From Bacteroidia bacterium (GTDB taxonomy: Bacteria > Bacteroidota > Bacteroidia > SpSt-205): a stretch of DNA of 64,000 nt. Below, piece by piece: positions 50,113 to 58,482 of this stretch (the stretch's first letter is position 1; each line of letters begins with the position of its first letter). The notes under the pieces were generated by a model, which worked only from the letters and a program-made list of their open reading frames with translations, was not told the DNA's origin and made no database searches. The stretch is taken from the NCBI GenBank assembly GCA_026414975.1, contig JAOAHZ010000006.1:156446-220445 (forward strand), in the 5' to 3' direction. A program made the translations under genes and the position numbers.

Positions 50113-52050
50113 TTAGTTCGCAAAGCGACCAAAGCGAGGGTGATCGCGCACAACCTTGAAAACAGGGTTGCTTCCCAGTTCTTTGCGGTAGTCAGGGTTT
50201 AGAGCAATGGCTTTCTCCATGGAGGAAGCTGATTTATCGGGGTAGCCTTTATACGCATAGAGTATGGCAAGGTTGTAGTGAGCCTCGGCAAGGTTAGGGT
50301 CTAAGGAGGTGGCTTGGAGAAAGTCAGCTTCTGCTTCTAAGAGGCGTAAGCCTTTCATCAGAGAGACGCCTCGGTTGTTATAGGCGACAGCGAGTCTGCC
50401 GTCTTGGGAGATGACTTTCGTGTTGTCAGCGATAGCGCCTGTGAGCCAGCCTACGTGATCCATGACTATGGCTCTATTGATGTAGAGGGAGCGGTCGTTG
50501 GGTGTGCGAGTGATTAGATCGTTGTAGCGCTCGAGCATCTGCATAGCCTCCTCGCGTGAGAGCTCCTGTATCCCCTGGGTGCGATACGCCAAAGCGGCGA
50601 TGTTGTAGGTGGGATTTCCCTTATCTAAGCTCGCAGCTGCTTCTATATCTCGGACAGCGCTTTTGAGGTCGTTCAGAGCGAAATGATAGGTAGAGCGCAT
50701 GGCCAATAGATTAGCCGTGCGATTTCCTCGGGTATCTATGAGGGTATTGAGAATCCCGAGATTCTGTCGAGCATTTACCCCCGGTCGGAAGCGACTGATA
50801 ATGAAGGTTTTAGTGGCTACATTGTAAAGCTCGGGCGCTAATAAAGGCATAGGCGCTCCGTACCGCTCTACATACATTTTATCGGGTTGGTAAGTGAAAC
50901 TGAAGCTCACTAAGGCATGACGACAGAAAGGCAACACTTTCTCTCGGATTTTAGGCCAGTATTTGAGTTTTCGTAATTCTTTCTCTCGGTCATCTTCGTG
51001 GATAGGCTGGGAGGCTATGCGCAATATCTCCGCTCGCTCCTCGTCGGAAAAGTCAGCGGTTTTGACTAAAATATCAAAGCGTTGCCAGTCTTCGCCTCCC
51101 CCAACGCCTTGTATGGGCAGCTCTCGCCCCATCTTTTTCACGAAATGTTCCTTGAGGTCCTCAGCGACAGCTTCCATTCGCCCTTGGGAGAGGCGCTGAT
51201 TCAGTTCTAGTCGTCCATCAGGGGAAGCGTAGCCCTCTATCTTGATGCTTTGAACCAAATACCCCATCTGCTCGTACTTGGCTACATACTGGAGAATAGC
51301 ATCGGTCAGCTCCTTCTTATTGAACTTAGTAGACATGATTGGAAAGATCAAGTCCAGCGTACCCTCAAACCCCTCATATCGGTATTGCTCATCTCGAATG
51401 GGTAACTCAGGTAGGGCAGCCCTAATGCCGGTCCGAACTTTTGTCCAGGGTTGGGAAGTACAGCAGCTCGGGTCTGCCGGACCAAAGGGCTTATTCCGAG
51501 AGTCGCAATACACTTTCGTGATTTTACCTTTTTCCATCTTCACTACCGAGAAGTACAGGGAAATCTGCTTGCCTTCCAGTCGTTTGCCCCCCAAAGGGAT
51601 TTTATACACGAAGAAGGGCTGGGAGTTCGCTTTGTAGTAGGCTTCGGTAATAATCAGTTCTCCTACCGTGCCTTGAGGGTCTGACTCCATGTTAGCTAAG
51701 TGAGAAGGAGCCTTGTAATCTACTCTTACAATCAAAGCGACATTCTTTTGGAGGTATTTGCCGTATTCCAAATCATTGGCCAAGCGGAAGTATAGCGTGT
51801 CATTAGCCTGGATGAACTGACCCGGCTCTACGAAGGTCGGACTAAACTGAGAGTTGTCGTATTCACTGACAACAAGCGCACTGGGGTCATTATTGGCATC
51901 TAAGGTGGCTTGGACTTCTTTTTTGAAAGTTTGGCAGGTGTTCTTGTAGGTTTTTCCGCCATACTTAGTTTTATTGATGAGGTCTTTTGGGCCGCAGGCT
52001 ACGCTGAGCCATACTATTAAGCTCAGGTAGATGGTTATTTTATCTCTCAT
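50113..52050 (-). CDS. OmpA/TPR lipoprotein
   Basis: 645-residue envelope protein. The lipobox is at LSVAC (cysteine about residue 19). The N-terminal 200 residues are beta-rich. An OmpA-like peptidoglycan-binding domain (about 235-330) carries SIKIEGYASPDGRLELNQRLSQGRMEAVAEDL, and the C-terminal 200 residues have TPR repeats such as AVAYNNRGVSLMKGLRLLEAEADFLQATSLDPNLAEAHYNLAILYAYKGYPDKS. This is likely an outer-membrane-anchored scaffold, similar in plan to T9SS-associated PorE-type proteins but not identified as one. A TACCTTTG box (52067-52074) predicts a 12-nt leader. Confidence 0.82.
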   Translation of the reverse strand: MRDKITIYLSLIVWLSVACGPKDLINKTKYGGKTYKNTCQTFKKEVQATLDANNDPSALVVSEYDNSQFSPTFVEPGQFIQANDTLYFRLANDLEYGKYLQKNVALIVRVDYKAPSHLANMESDPQGTVGELIITEAYYKANSQPFFVYKIPLGGKRLEGKQISLYFSVVKMEKGKITKVYCDSRNKPFGPADPSCCTSQPWTKVRTGIRAALPELPIRDEQYRYEGFEGTLDLIFPIMSTKFNKKELTDAILQYVAKYEQMGYLVQSIKIEGYASPDGRLELNQRLSQGRMEAVAEDLKEHFVKKMGRELPIQGVGGGEDWQRFDILVKTADFSDEERAEILRIASQPIHEDDREKELRKLKYWPKIREKVLPFCRHALVSFSFTYQPDKMYVERYGAPMPLLAPELYNVATKTFIISRFRPGVNARQNLGILNTLIDTRGNRTANLLAMRSTYHFALNDLKSAVRDIEAAASLDKGNPTYNIAALAYRTQGIQELSREEAMQMLERYNDLITRTPNDRSLYINRAIVMDHVGWLTGAIADNTKVISQDGRLAVAYNNRGVSLMKGLRLLEAEADFLQATSLDPNLAEAHYNLAILYAYKGYPDKSASSMEKAIALNPDYRKELGSNPVFKVVRDHPRFGRFAN

Positions 52051-52086
52051 ACGGCTATATTTTCCACAAAGGTAAGGGCTTTGGGT

Positions 52087-53298
52087 TCATAAACGCTCTA
52101 TGACAGTAGCGATGCCCATTCCTCCCCCTACGCATAGGGTAGCCACGCCATAGCGAAGGTTTTGCCGCTCTAACTCATCCAGTAAGATGCCGATAAGCAT
52201 TGCTCCAGTGGCTCCTAAGGGATGTCCCATAGCAATGGCACCTCCATTTACATTCACTTTGTCTAAAGGAATACCCAATTCATCCGCGAAACGCAGCGGA
52301 ACTACAGCAAACGCTTCATTGACTTCGTAGAGGTCTATTTGATCAGGAGAGAGCCCTGCGCGCTGGAGAGCTTTTCGTGTAGCTGGGGCAGGTCCGAGTA
52401 GCATAATCGTGGGTTCCGTACCAGTTACTGCCCAACTTACGATGCGAGCCCGAGGCTTCAAGCCATGATTTATATGCAAAGACTCTGTACCTAACAGAAC
52501 TAAGGCAGCTCCATCTACGATAGCCGAGGAGTTGCCTGCATGATGAACATGGTGAATGGCTTCCAGTTGAGGGTATTTTTGTAAGGCGACTGCGTCAAAT
52601 CCAAACTGCTGGCCTATTTGAGCAAAAGAAGGCTCTAAGGCAGCCAGCTTGTCCAGGCTCGTATCAGGGCGAATGTTCTCATCCCTGTCTAAAATGACTT
52701 CCCCGAGCACATTCCGAACAGGAATGAGACTTCTCTGAAAGTATCCTGCTTGGGTAGCGTGCGCAGCGCGCTGGTGAGAGCGCAACGCAAACTCATCCAA
52801 AGATTTTCGGTCATAGCCGTATAAAGTAGCGATAAGGTCGGCTGATATGCCTTGCGGCACGTAATGGCCAGGGAAAGCCACAGCGGGGTCTGCGTACCAA
52901 GCCCCTCCATCCGAACCCATCGGTACTCGGCTCATGGACTCTACGCCTCCAGCTAAAAAGGCTTCGCCTATTCCAGCTCGGAGGTAAGCGGCTGCTTGAT
53001 TGACTGCTTCAAGTCCCGAAGCACAAAACCGATTTAGAGTTACCCCAGCCACGGTGTCGGGTAGCTCAGCTGCTTGGGCGGCGATCTTAGCGATGTTGGA
53101 GCCTTGTTCGTCAATCTGGGTTACGCATCCTAAGATGAGGTCCTCTATGGCAGAGGGGGGTAAGGTCGGGTGCCGTTTCAGAAGAGCTATAATGAGCTGC
53201 CGAACCAGTTCGACAGGGCGTATGGTATGGAGCTTACCATCCTTTTTGCCGCGTCCCCGGGGGGTTCGTACGGCGTCATAAATGTAAGCTTCAGGCAT
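52087..53298 (-). CDS. Acetyl-CoA C-acyltransferase (thiolase)
   Basis: 403-residue thiolase. The N-terminal nucleophile is in [21 protein letters not shown] (about residue 88). The catalytic His is in [18 protein letters not shown], and the second cysteine is in [18 protein letters not shown]. It acts in fatty acid beta-oxidation (FadA) or acetoacetyl-CoA metabolism; motifs alone do not separate these. It overlaps the upstream sigma-54-type regulator gene by 8 bp and is the last gene of frr-ntrC-thiolase. Confidence 0.93.
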   Translation of the reverse strand: MPEAYIYDAVRTPRGRGKKDGKLHTIRPVELVRQLIIALLKRHPTLPPSAIEDLILGCVTQIDEQGSNIAKIAAQAAELPDTVAGVTLNRFCASGLEAVNQAAAYLRAGIGEAFLAGGVESMSRVPMGSDGGAWYADPAVAFPGHYVPQGISADLIATLYGYDRKSLDEFALRSHQRAAHATQAGYFQRSLIPVRNVLGEVILDRDENIRPDTSLDKLAALEPSFAQIGQQFGFDAVALQKYPQLEAIHHVHHAGNSSAIVDGAALVLLGTESLHINHGLKPRARIVSWAVTGTEPTIMLLGPAPATRKALQRAGLSPDQIDLYEVNEAFAVVPLRFADELGIPLDKVNVNGGAIAMGHPLGATGAMLIGILLDELERQNLRYGVATLCVGGGMGIATVIERL

Positions 53299-54658
53299 AA
53301 TCGCTGCGATGAATGCCGAGTCGTTTCATCCTGCTATGCAGAGCGGTGCGCTGCATGCCTAAGGCTTCGGCTGTACGAGAGACATTGAAGCCATGTTTCC
53401 GCAGATGATGGAGGAGGTATTCACGCTCCATCTGATCCAGGAAGGTCTCTATATTAGGTGTTTCCAAAAAAGCGGGCAGGGAAGAGGATTCAGTCGCTGC
53501 AGAAGAAGGTACGTACCGCTGCACATCGGCTGGCGTAATTACCTTATCGGCAAATATAGCCAACCGTTCTACGGCGTTGCGTAGTTCTCGGACATTGCCT
53601 TGCCACTCGTGGAGCGTAAGCTCTTGGAGGGCAGCTGGCGTAAAAGTTTTGGGGGGCATGTTATATTCAGACACGATCTCTTTGAGAAACGCTTCAGCTA
53701 AAATAGGAATGTCTTCACGCCTCTCCCGTAGAGGCGGCACTTCTATCACAACTACACTGAGGCGGTGGTACAAGTCCTCTCGAAACCGTCCCGCAGCTAT
53801 CTCTTGCTGCAGGTTCTTATTGGTGGCGGCGATGAGGCGAACATTGACGGGTATATCTTTTTCACCGCCTACGCGTCGGAGCTTGCCTTCTTCTATGATT
53901 CGGAGTACTTTAGCTTGGGCGGAAGGGGCCATATCCCCAATCTCGTCCAGAAAGAGGGTCCCACCATGAGCTTCCTCAAATCGTCCGATATGCTGCTTGA
54001 TAGCATGAGTGAAGGCTCCTTTTTCATGTCCGAAGAGCTCACTTTCTATGAGTTCGGGAGGGATGGCGGCACAGTTCATATCCACAAAGGGATTTTTGCT
54101 GCGAGGGCTTTTGAGGTGAATCCAGCGTGCTACCAGCTCTTTTCCGCTGCCGCTGGGACCCGTAATAAGCACCCGCGTATCTAAGGGAGCGATTCGGTCT
54201 ATCATCTCTCGGATTCGCTGAATCGCAGGGGAGATACCCAATAGGTCCCTCACCCGAAACGCTCGCTGAGTGAGGGTCTTATTTTCGGAGACTAGTTTGC
54301 GTTTTTCAGCGGCATTGCGAATGAGAATCTCTAATCGGGGCAGGTCTAAGGGCTTCTCCATGAAGTCAAAGGCCCCCATTTTTGTAGCCGCGACGGCCGT
54401 CTCTATGGTAGCGTGTCCAGAGAGCATGATGAATTCCGTATCAGGTTTGTATTGGCGAGCCCAGCTTAATAGCTCCATGCCGTCTTTGCCCGGCATGCGC
54501 ACGTCACAAAGCACAATATCAAAATCAGACCGCTCTAAGATGCGTTGAGCCTCCAGTCCATCTCGGGCCACTTCCACGACATGGTCATCGTAGGCTAATA
54601 CTTCCGCTAAGCTCGCTCGTATCTCTGGATCATCATCCACGACTAAGAGTCGCGCCAT
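53291..54658 (-). CDS. NtrC-family response regulator
   Basis: 455-residue AAA+ transcriptional activator. The receiver domain has DDDPEIR and the phosphoacceptor aspartate in VLCDVRMPGKDG. The AAA domain has Walker A GPSGSGKE, Walker B GGTLFLDEIGDM and arginine finger region DLYHRLSVV. A Fis-type HTH (EYLLHHLRKHGFNVSRTAEALGMQRTALHSRMKRLGI) follows. The sigma-54-contacting GAFTGA loop reads GAFTHA. No sensor kinase is adjacent. Its stop overlaps the thiolase start and its start touches the frr stop, so it is co-expressed with both. Confidence 0.92.
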   Translation of the reverse strand: MARLLVVDDDPEIRASLAEVLAYDDHVVEVARDGLEAQRILERSDFDIVLCDVRMPGKDGMELLSWARQYKPDTEFIMLSGHATIETAVAATKMGAFDFMEKPLDLPRLEILIRNAAEKRKLVSENKTLTQRAFRVRDLLGISPAIQRIREMIDRIAPLDTRVLITGPSGSGKELVARWIHLKSPRSKNPFVDMNCAAIPPELIESELFGHEKGAFTHAIKQHIGRFEEAHGGTLFLDEIGDMAPSAQAKVLRIIEEGKLRRVGGEKDIPVNVRLIAATNKNLQQEIAAGRFREDLYHRLSVVVIEVPPLRERREDIPILAEAFLKEIVSEYNMPPKTFTPAALQELTLHEWQGNVRELRNAVERLAIFADKVITPADVQRYVPSSAATESSSLPAFLETPNIETFLDQMEREYLLHHLRKHGFNVSRTAEALGMQRTALHSRMKRLGIHRSDYA

Positions 54659-55221
54659 CAGACCGTGAGCAGTTCCTGTTCCTTCGCTTCGGCAAGCCTA
54701 TCGATGTGAGCGATGTACTTGTCGGTAAGCTTTTGTAACTCGTCCTGGCCTTTACGGACGGTGTCTTCTGGAGTGCCATTTTTGGTGAGCTTGCGAAGCT
54801 CTTCTAGCGTGTCGCGACGAATATTGCGGATAGCGACTCGTCCATCTTCTGCCAAGTCTTTGACCTGCTTGACAAATCGTTTGCGCTGCTCTTCTGTCAA
54901 GGAGGGGAAGCTGACGCGTACCGCTTTGCCCTCTGTGGCGACAGAGAGGCCCAAGTTAGCTTCAGCTATCGCTTTTTCGATGGGCTTAGCCATGTGAGGC
55001 TCAAAGGGCTGGATGAGGAGCGTACGGCTATCTTGCACGCTGAAAGTCGCTACATGTTTGATGGGGGTGGGCGTGCCGTAGTAGTCTACTCGCAAGTGTT
55101 CTACCAGAGCTGGCGTTGCCTTGCCAGGGCGAATCTTAGCGAAGAGCTCATCGTAGTGGGCGATGGACTTTTTCATGTGCTCCTCAGCCGCTTTGAGGAG
55201 GGATTGAATCTCTGGGGTCAT
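54658..55221 (-). CDS. frr: Ribosome recycling factor
   Basis: 187-residue factor that, with EF-G, splits post-termination ribosomes. Conserved segments are the N-terminal helix (KKSIAHYDELFAKIRPGKATPALVEHLRVDYYGTPTPIKHVATFSVQDSRTLLIQPFE) and the C-terminal RVSFPSLTEEQRKRFVKQVKDLAEDGRVAIRNIRRD with its conserved arginines. It leads the operon with the NtrC regulator and thiolase. The ATG lies 4 nt after a perfect TAACTTTG box. Confidence 0.96.
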   Translation of the reverse strand: MTPEIQSLLKAAEEHMKKSIAHYDELFAKIRPGKATPALVEHLRVDYYGTPTPIKHVATFSVQDSRTLLIQPFEPHMAKPIEKAIAEANLGLSVATEGKAVRVSFPSLTEEQRKRFVKQVKDLAEDGRVAIRNIRRDTLEELRKLTKNGTPEDTVRKGQDELQKLTDKYIAHIDRLAEAKEQELLTV

Positions 55222-55225
55222 GGAG

Positions 55226-55233
55226 CAAAGTTA
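55226..55233 (-). promoter_or_regulatory. -7 box of frr operon
   Basis: TAACTTTG on the minus strand, then CTCC, then ATG at 55221. It overlaps the stop codon of queC. Confidence 0.6.
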
Positions 55234-55884
55234 GCCAAAAGCGGTCTCATATCCAGCTCGGCGAAGGTAGCAGGCCGGACACTCGCCGCATCCATAGCCC
55301 CACGGGTGTCGCTGGCTTCGATCGCCTCGGTAACAGGTATGGGTCTCCTCAGCAATGAACTCCCTATACCCAAGCTGATCCACGTAGCGCCAAATCTGTG
55401 CCTTGTCCATGTAGAGGAAGGGAGCGTAAATCTGAATCGGGCGATCCAAAGCTTCGGATAAAGCTCTTTGCGCTGCTTCTATGAAGGGAGCTCTACAGTC
55501 GGGGTATCCACTATAATCTACCTGACTCACCCCAACGACAAGGGCATTTTCTCCTTTAGGATAACCCCATGCAGCTGCAGCTGTAAGGAAAAAGAGATTT
55601 CGTCCCGGTACGAATGTAGTTGGTGGTCCTTGAGGCGAGACCGATATAGGTACATCTCCTGTGAGAGCTGTCTGCACGGAAAGGTTATCCCACAATAAGC
55701 CTAAGTCTATCACTGTATGAGGCACCTCCAGTAGCTGGGCGATGCGACGAGCGCAACTAAGCTCCACTTCATGACGCTGCCCGTAAGCAAAAGTCAAAGC
55801 ATACCAAGGAGGAGCTAAGTTAGTTTTGGCCCAAAGTAAAGCACTCGTTGAATCCTGCCCTCCACTGAAGAGAATGATCGCCAC
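55231..55884 (-). CDS. queC: 7-cyano-7-deazaguanine synthase
   Basis: Converts CDG to preQ0 with ATP and ammonia, feeding queuosine synthesis used by Tgt in this window. About 217 residues: PP-loop IILFSGGQDSTSALLWA, FAYGQRHEVEL, PGRNLFFLTAAAAWG, and zinc cysteines in CYRGDRSQRHPWGYGCGECPACYLRRAGYE. The start is revised from 55902 to the GTG at 55884. This GTG follows TACTTTCG by 4 nt and places the first strand directly at the N-terminus, as in homologues. Confidence 0.94.
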   Translation of the reverse strand: MAIILFSGGQDSTSALLWAKTNLAPPWYALTFAYGQRHEVELSCARRIAQLLEVPHTVIDLGLLWDNLSVQTALTGDVPISVSPQGPPTTFVPGRNLFFLTAAAAWGYPKGENALVVGVSQVDYSGYPDCRAPFIEAAQRALSEALDRPIQIYAPFLYMDKAQIWRYVDQLGYREFIAEETHTCYRGDRSQRHPWGYGCGECPACYLRRAGYETAFG

Positions 55885-55888
55885 AGGA

Positions 55889-55896
55889 CGAAAGTA
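55889..55896 (-). promoter_or_regulatory. -7 box of queC
   Basis: TACTTTCG on the minus strand, then TCCT, then GTG at 55884. It lies inside the longer ORF-track reading frame, which argues for the shorter protein. Confidence 0.55.
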
Positions 55897-55939
55897 AAGC
55901 ATCGGGGATTTTGACCCCAGCCGACACTTCTACTTTCCT

Positions 55940-55947
55940 CATCTTTG
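55940..55947 (+). promoter_or_regulatory. -7 box of 55952 gene
   Basis: CATCTTTG, then agtc, then ATG at 55952; one mismatch to TAnnTTTG. Confidence 0.5.
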
Positions 55948-55951
55948 AGTC

Positions 55952-56323
55952 ATGCAAATGCTCCTATACGCTCCCTATGGGTATGCCATTCTGTTGATTG
56001 TAGGTGGGTTTGTAGTTGCTCGGAGAAAGGATCATAATGGCTACTTCTGGATGGCCTTGATTCTGGCAGAGTTGTCTCGTTTGGGTCAAATGCTATTCTT
56101 AGTCCAGAACTTCGGGCATCCGATATATGTGTTTCAGTTCCGAGGCCAAAGTATGACTTTGGTCTATACAGGCTTATACTTAGCTGGAGCTGCTTCGCTG
56201 GCAGGTCTCCTGTTAGGCATGATTTTATATGGGCGTCAGAAAAAAGCCTTTCCTGGGCTGTGGTTAGTGGCTATATCTTTACTAGAAACGATGGTAGTAG
56301 CGGCCCTTCGCTTATTTCTATGA
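55952..56323 (+). CDS. Small hypothetical membrane protein
   Basis: 123 residues with four predicted transmembrane helices (YGYAILLIVGGFVVARR, YFWMALILAELSRLGQMLFLV, TLVYTGLYLAGAASLAGLLLGMILYG, LWLVAISLLETMVVAALRLFL). No family recognised. Promoter box and start codon spacing support it as a real gene, and no ORF of comparable quality overlaps it. Confidence 0.6.
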   Translation: MQMLLYAPYGYAILLIVGGFVVARRKDHNGYFWMALILAELSRLGQMLFLVQNFGHPIYVFQFRGQSMTLVYTGLYLAGAASLAGLLLGMILYGRQKKAFPGLWLVAISLLETMVVAALRLFL

Positions 56324-56455
56324 GGTGGAATCAACGAGCCAAGCTCTGACTCTCTCGTGTTGGGTCTAACTTGACAAACTAAGCTTTACTCTTTGGAGTG
56401 GTGATGACAAGGCATTTTCTCGGCTTCTGACGTCAAGCATGTCGTCTGGGGTATC

Positions 56456-56463
56456 TACTTTTG
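56456..56463 (+). promoter_or_regulatory. -7 box of pepP operon
   Basis: TACTTTTG, then ggcc, then GTG at 56468; a full TAnnTTTG match. Confidence 0.6.
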
Positions 56464-56467
56464 GGCC

Positions 56468-57718
56468 GTGCTACGCTACCCCAGTTTGCCACCGAGTTTT
56501 TTTCAGGCCAATCGTCAGCGCTTAGCGTCTGAGCTGCCTGCTGGGACGGCAGGAATTATCTTCGCTAACGAGCTTCTCCCCGGGGAGGCTGACACGGTGC
56601 TACCCTTTCAGCAAAATAGCAATTACCTCTACCTCACGGGGATTGAAACGCCTGGGGGGCTATTGTGGCTTTATCCAGAGGCGCCCACGGAGGAGGCTCG
56701 AGAAGTCCTGTTCATCCAGCCGCCCTCGCCTGAAAAGAAGCTCTGGGAAGGATGGAGTTATGGTTTAGAGGAAGCGCAGGCTCGCAGTGGAGTGCGCTAT
56801 GTGCGTCCGCTTTCGGAGTGGCCTTCTTTCTGGCGGCGTATGGCGAGTCGTCTCCATTCAGTGGGGCTGGACTTCAATGAGCACGACCGACAGACGCATG
56901 GTTATCTCCCTTCTCCCGCTCATCGTTTTGCCCGCCGATTGCAGCAGGAACTGCCCGGTCATAGCATAGTCCGATTAGCGCCTATCCTGGCTCGGCTACG
57001 CATGGTCAAATCTCCCGAAGAAATCACTCTCTTGCGACAGGCTATCACCCTCACAGCCCAAGCGTATCACTTGATTCTAAACCTCATTCGGGACGGCGTT
57101 ATGGAGTTTGAATTGGAAGCGGAAATCCTTCGCTTCTTCACGCTCCATCGGGCTACTTTAGCTTTCCCTCCTATCATAGGGGGCGGTGAGCGAGCCTGCA
57201 TCCTGCATTATACGCACAATAGCCAGCCCCTTCAGGATGGAACGCTTGTGCTCATAGATATGGGGGCTCGCTTGGGGAGCCACTGTTCAGACCTTACCCG
57301 AACCGTCCCCGTGGGGAGTATAACAGCCTCTACCGAAAAATACCTTCACTGGGTCGCAGACGTGCAGCAATACGCTCAAAAGCAGCTTCGTCCAGGTCTA
57401 TCCATAGAGCTTTGGCATAAACAAGTTACCTCGTACATTCAAGAAGGACTCAAAGCCTTAGGGCTTCTCCCTACGGATGCGCCCCCCGATGCCTACAAAC
57501 GCTACTTTCCTCATGGTATAGGACACTTTCTGGGCATAGATGTGCATGATGTCGGCTCTCGGTATGATCCACTCCCCGTCGGTGCTGTAGTTACCTGCGA
57601 ACCCGGCTTATACATTCCCCACCAAGGTATTGGTATTCGGATTGAAAATGATTTATGGCTCACCCAAAATGGATGCGAGAATCTTAGCGCTGAGCTACCT
57701 GATCTGCTGGGGTTGTAA
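56468..57718 (+). CDS. pepP: Xaa-Pro aminopeptidase (M24B)
   Basis: 416-residue metallopeptidase that removes N-terminal residues preceding proline. The N-terminal creatinase-like domain contains FQQNSNYLYLTGIETPGG. The pita-bread catalytic domain carries the dinuclear metal ligands in VLIDMGARLGSHCSDLTRTVPVG, HGIGHFLGIDVHDVG, and the closing EPGLYIP and GIRIENDLWLT. The GTG start is fixed by the TACTTTTG box 4 nt upstream. The GldH-like gene starts within its last 59 bp. Confidence 0.94.
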   Translation: MLRYPSLPPSFFQANRQRLASELPAGTAGIIFANELLPGEADTVLPFQQNSNYLYLTGIETPGGLLWLYPEAPTEEAREVLFIQPPSPEKKLWEGWSYGLEEAQARSGVRYVRPLSEWPSFWRRMASRLHSVGLDFNEHDRQTHGYLPSPAHRFARRLQQELPGHSIVRLAPILARLRMVKSPEEITLLRQAITLTAQAYHLILNLIRDGVMEFELEAEILRFFTLHRATLAFPPIIGGGERACILHYTHNSQPLQDGTLVLIDMGARLGSHCSDLTRTVPVGSITASTEKYLHWVADVQQYAQKQLRPGLSIELWHKQVTSYIQEGLKALGLLPTDAPPDAYKRYFPHGIGHFLGIDVHDVGSRYDPLPVGAVVTCEPGLYIPHQGIGIRIENDLWLTQNGCENLSAELPDLLGL

Positions 57719-58121
57719 AAGCGAAAAGCAGCGTGTTCTACGATGGGATTTTCCCCAGCAGCAGTGGATTTATCCCGATACCCTCTGGGGCGAGCTCCCC
57801 ATAACCGAACCCGCTGCATGTCGCACCTTAGAGCTTCAAATACAGTTAGAAGAGCTCTATCCCTGGCGAAACTTGTACCTGCTTGCCTTTTTGGAATCAC
57901 CCGACGGCTTTCGTACGCAGTCTCGCTTGGAACTGGTGTTTTCGGACTCTTTGGGAAGGTGGTATGATTCGGATAGGGCTTTTGAGACCGTCATCGCTCA
58001 GCGACTCTCATTGGGCACCGCCGGAGTCTACCGAATAGGGCTTTTACCCTATATCCGCTCGGATACAGTGGTGGGCATACGCCGAATAGCCCTTCACGCT
58101 TATCCATGCTCTTCTGAATAA
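57660..58121 (+). CDS. gldH: GldH-like gliding motility lipoprotein
   Basis: About 153 residues. The signal sequence ends near a cysteine (ILALSYLICWGC). The body follows the GldH pattern: a short strand, EELYPWRNLYLLAFLESPDGFRTQSRLELVFSDSLGRWYDS, and GVYRIGLLPYIRSDTVVGIRRIALH. GldH is needed for gliding in Flavobacterium and is associated with the T9SS machinery. The T9SS cargo and the CTD-only protein in this window agree with that. The start codon lies inside pepP, giving a 59-bp overlap; the track start at 57630 would spoil the signal peptide. Confidence 0.75.
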   Translation, partial: SPKMDARILALSYLICWGCKSEKQRVLRWDFPQQQWIYPDTLWGELPITEPAACRTLELQIQLEELYPWRNLYLLAFLESPDGFRTQSRLELVFSDSLGRWYDSDRAFETVIAQRLSLGTAGVYRIGLLPYIRSDTVVGIRRIALHAYPCSSE

Positions 58122-58153
58122 CGGATGGCTTGATTTTTGTTTTGAACTATTAT

Positions 58154-58477
58154 ATGCGTGTCTGGATTTTCATGTTTAACTTGGGGCTTGCGTTATGGGC
58201 ACAATCATCGGAGGGGGAGTCTCGGGCCAGCTTGCATTACGACGCCATGCGCCAAGTGCTCATCTTATCGGCCGATGGAGTAGCGCCTAGTGAAAGAGTA
58301 GAGATAGTGGATTTGGTCGGGCGTCGTGTGCGTTCGGTCTTACTTCCAGCTGACTTGACCTCATCAGAGTCATGGTCTATCTCGGTGGCGGACCTTCCAG
58401 AGGGGCTTTATTATGTGCGATGGCTTACAGAGCAAGGGCGGCTGCGAGCGATTCGGCGCCTATCTATCACTCGCTGA
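58154..58477 (+). CDS. Short secreted protein made essentially of a T9SS sorting domain
   Basis: About 107 residues: a signal peptide (MRVWIFMFNLGLALWAQ) followed directly by a T9SS type A-like C-terminal domain (ASLHYDAMRQVLILSADGVAPSERVEIVDLVGRRVRSVLLPADL, then VADLPEGLYYVRWLTEQGRLRAIRRLSITR). No cargo domain lies between. It could be an independent surface subunit, a regulator competing for the sorting machinery, or a deletion remnant. It follows gldH by 32 nt on the same strand. Confidence 0.75.
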   Translation: MRVWIFMFNLGLALWAQSSEGESRASLHYDAMRQVLILSADGVAPSERVEIVDLVGRRVRSVLLPADLTSSESWSISVADLPEGLYYVRWLTEQGRLRAIRRLSITR

Positions 58478-58482
58478 AGGCA

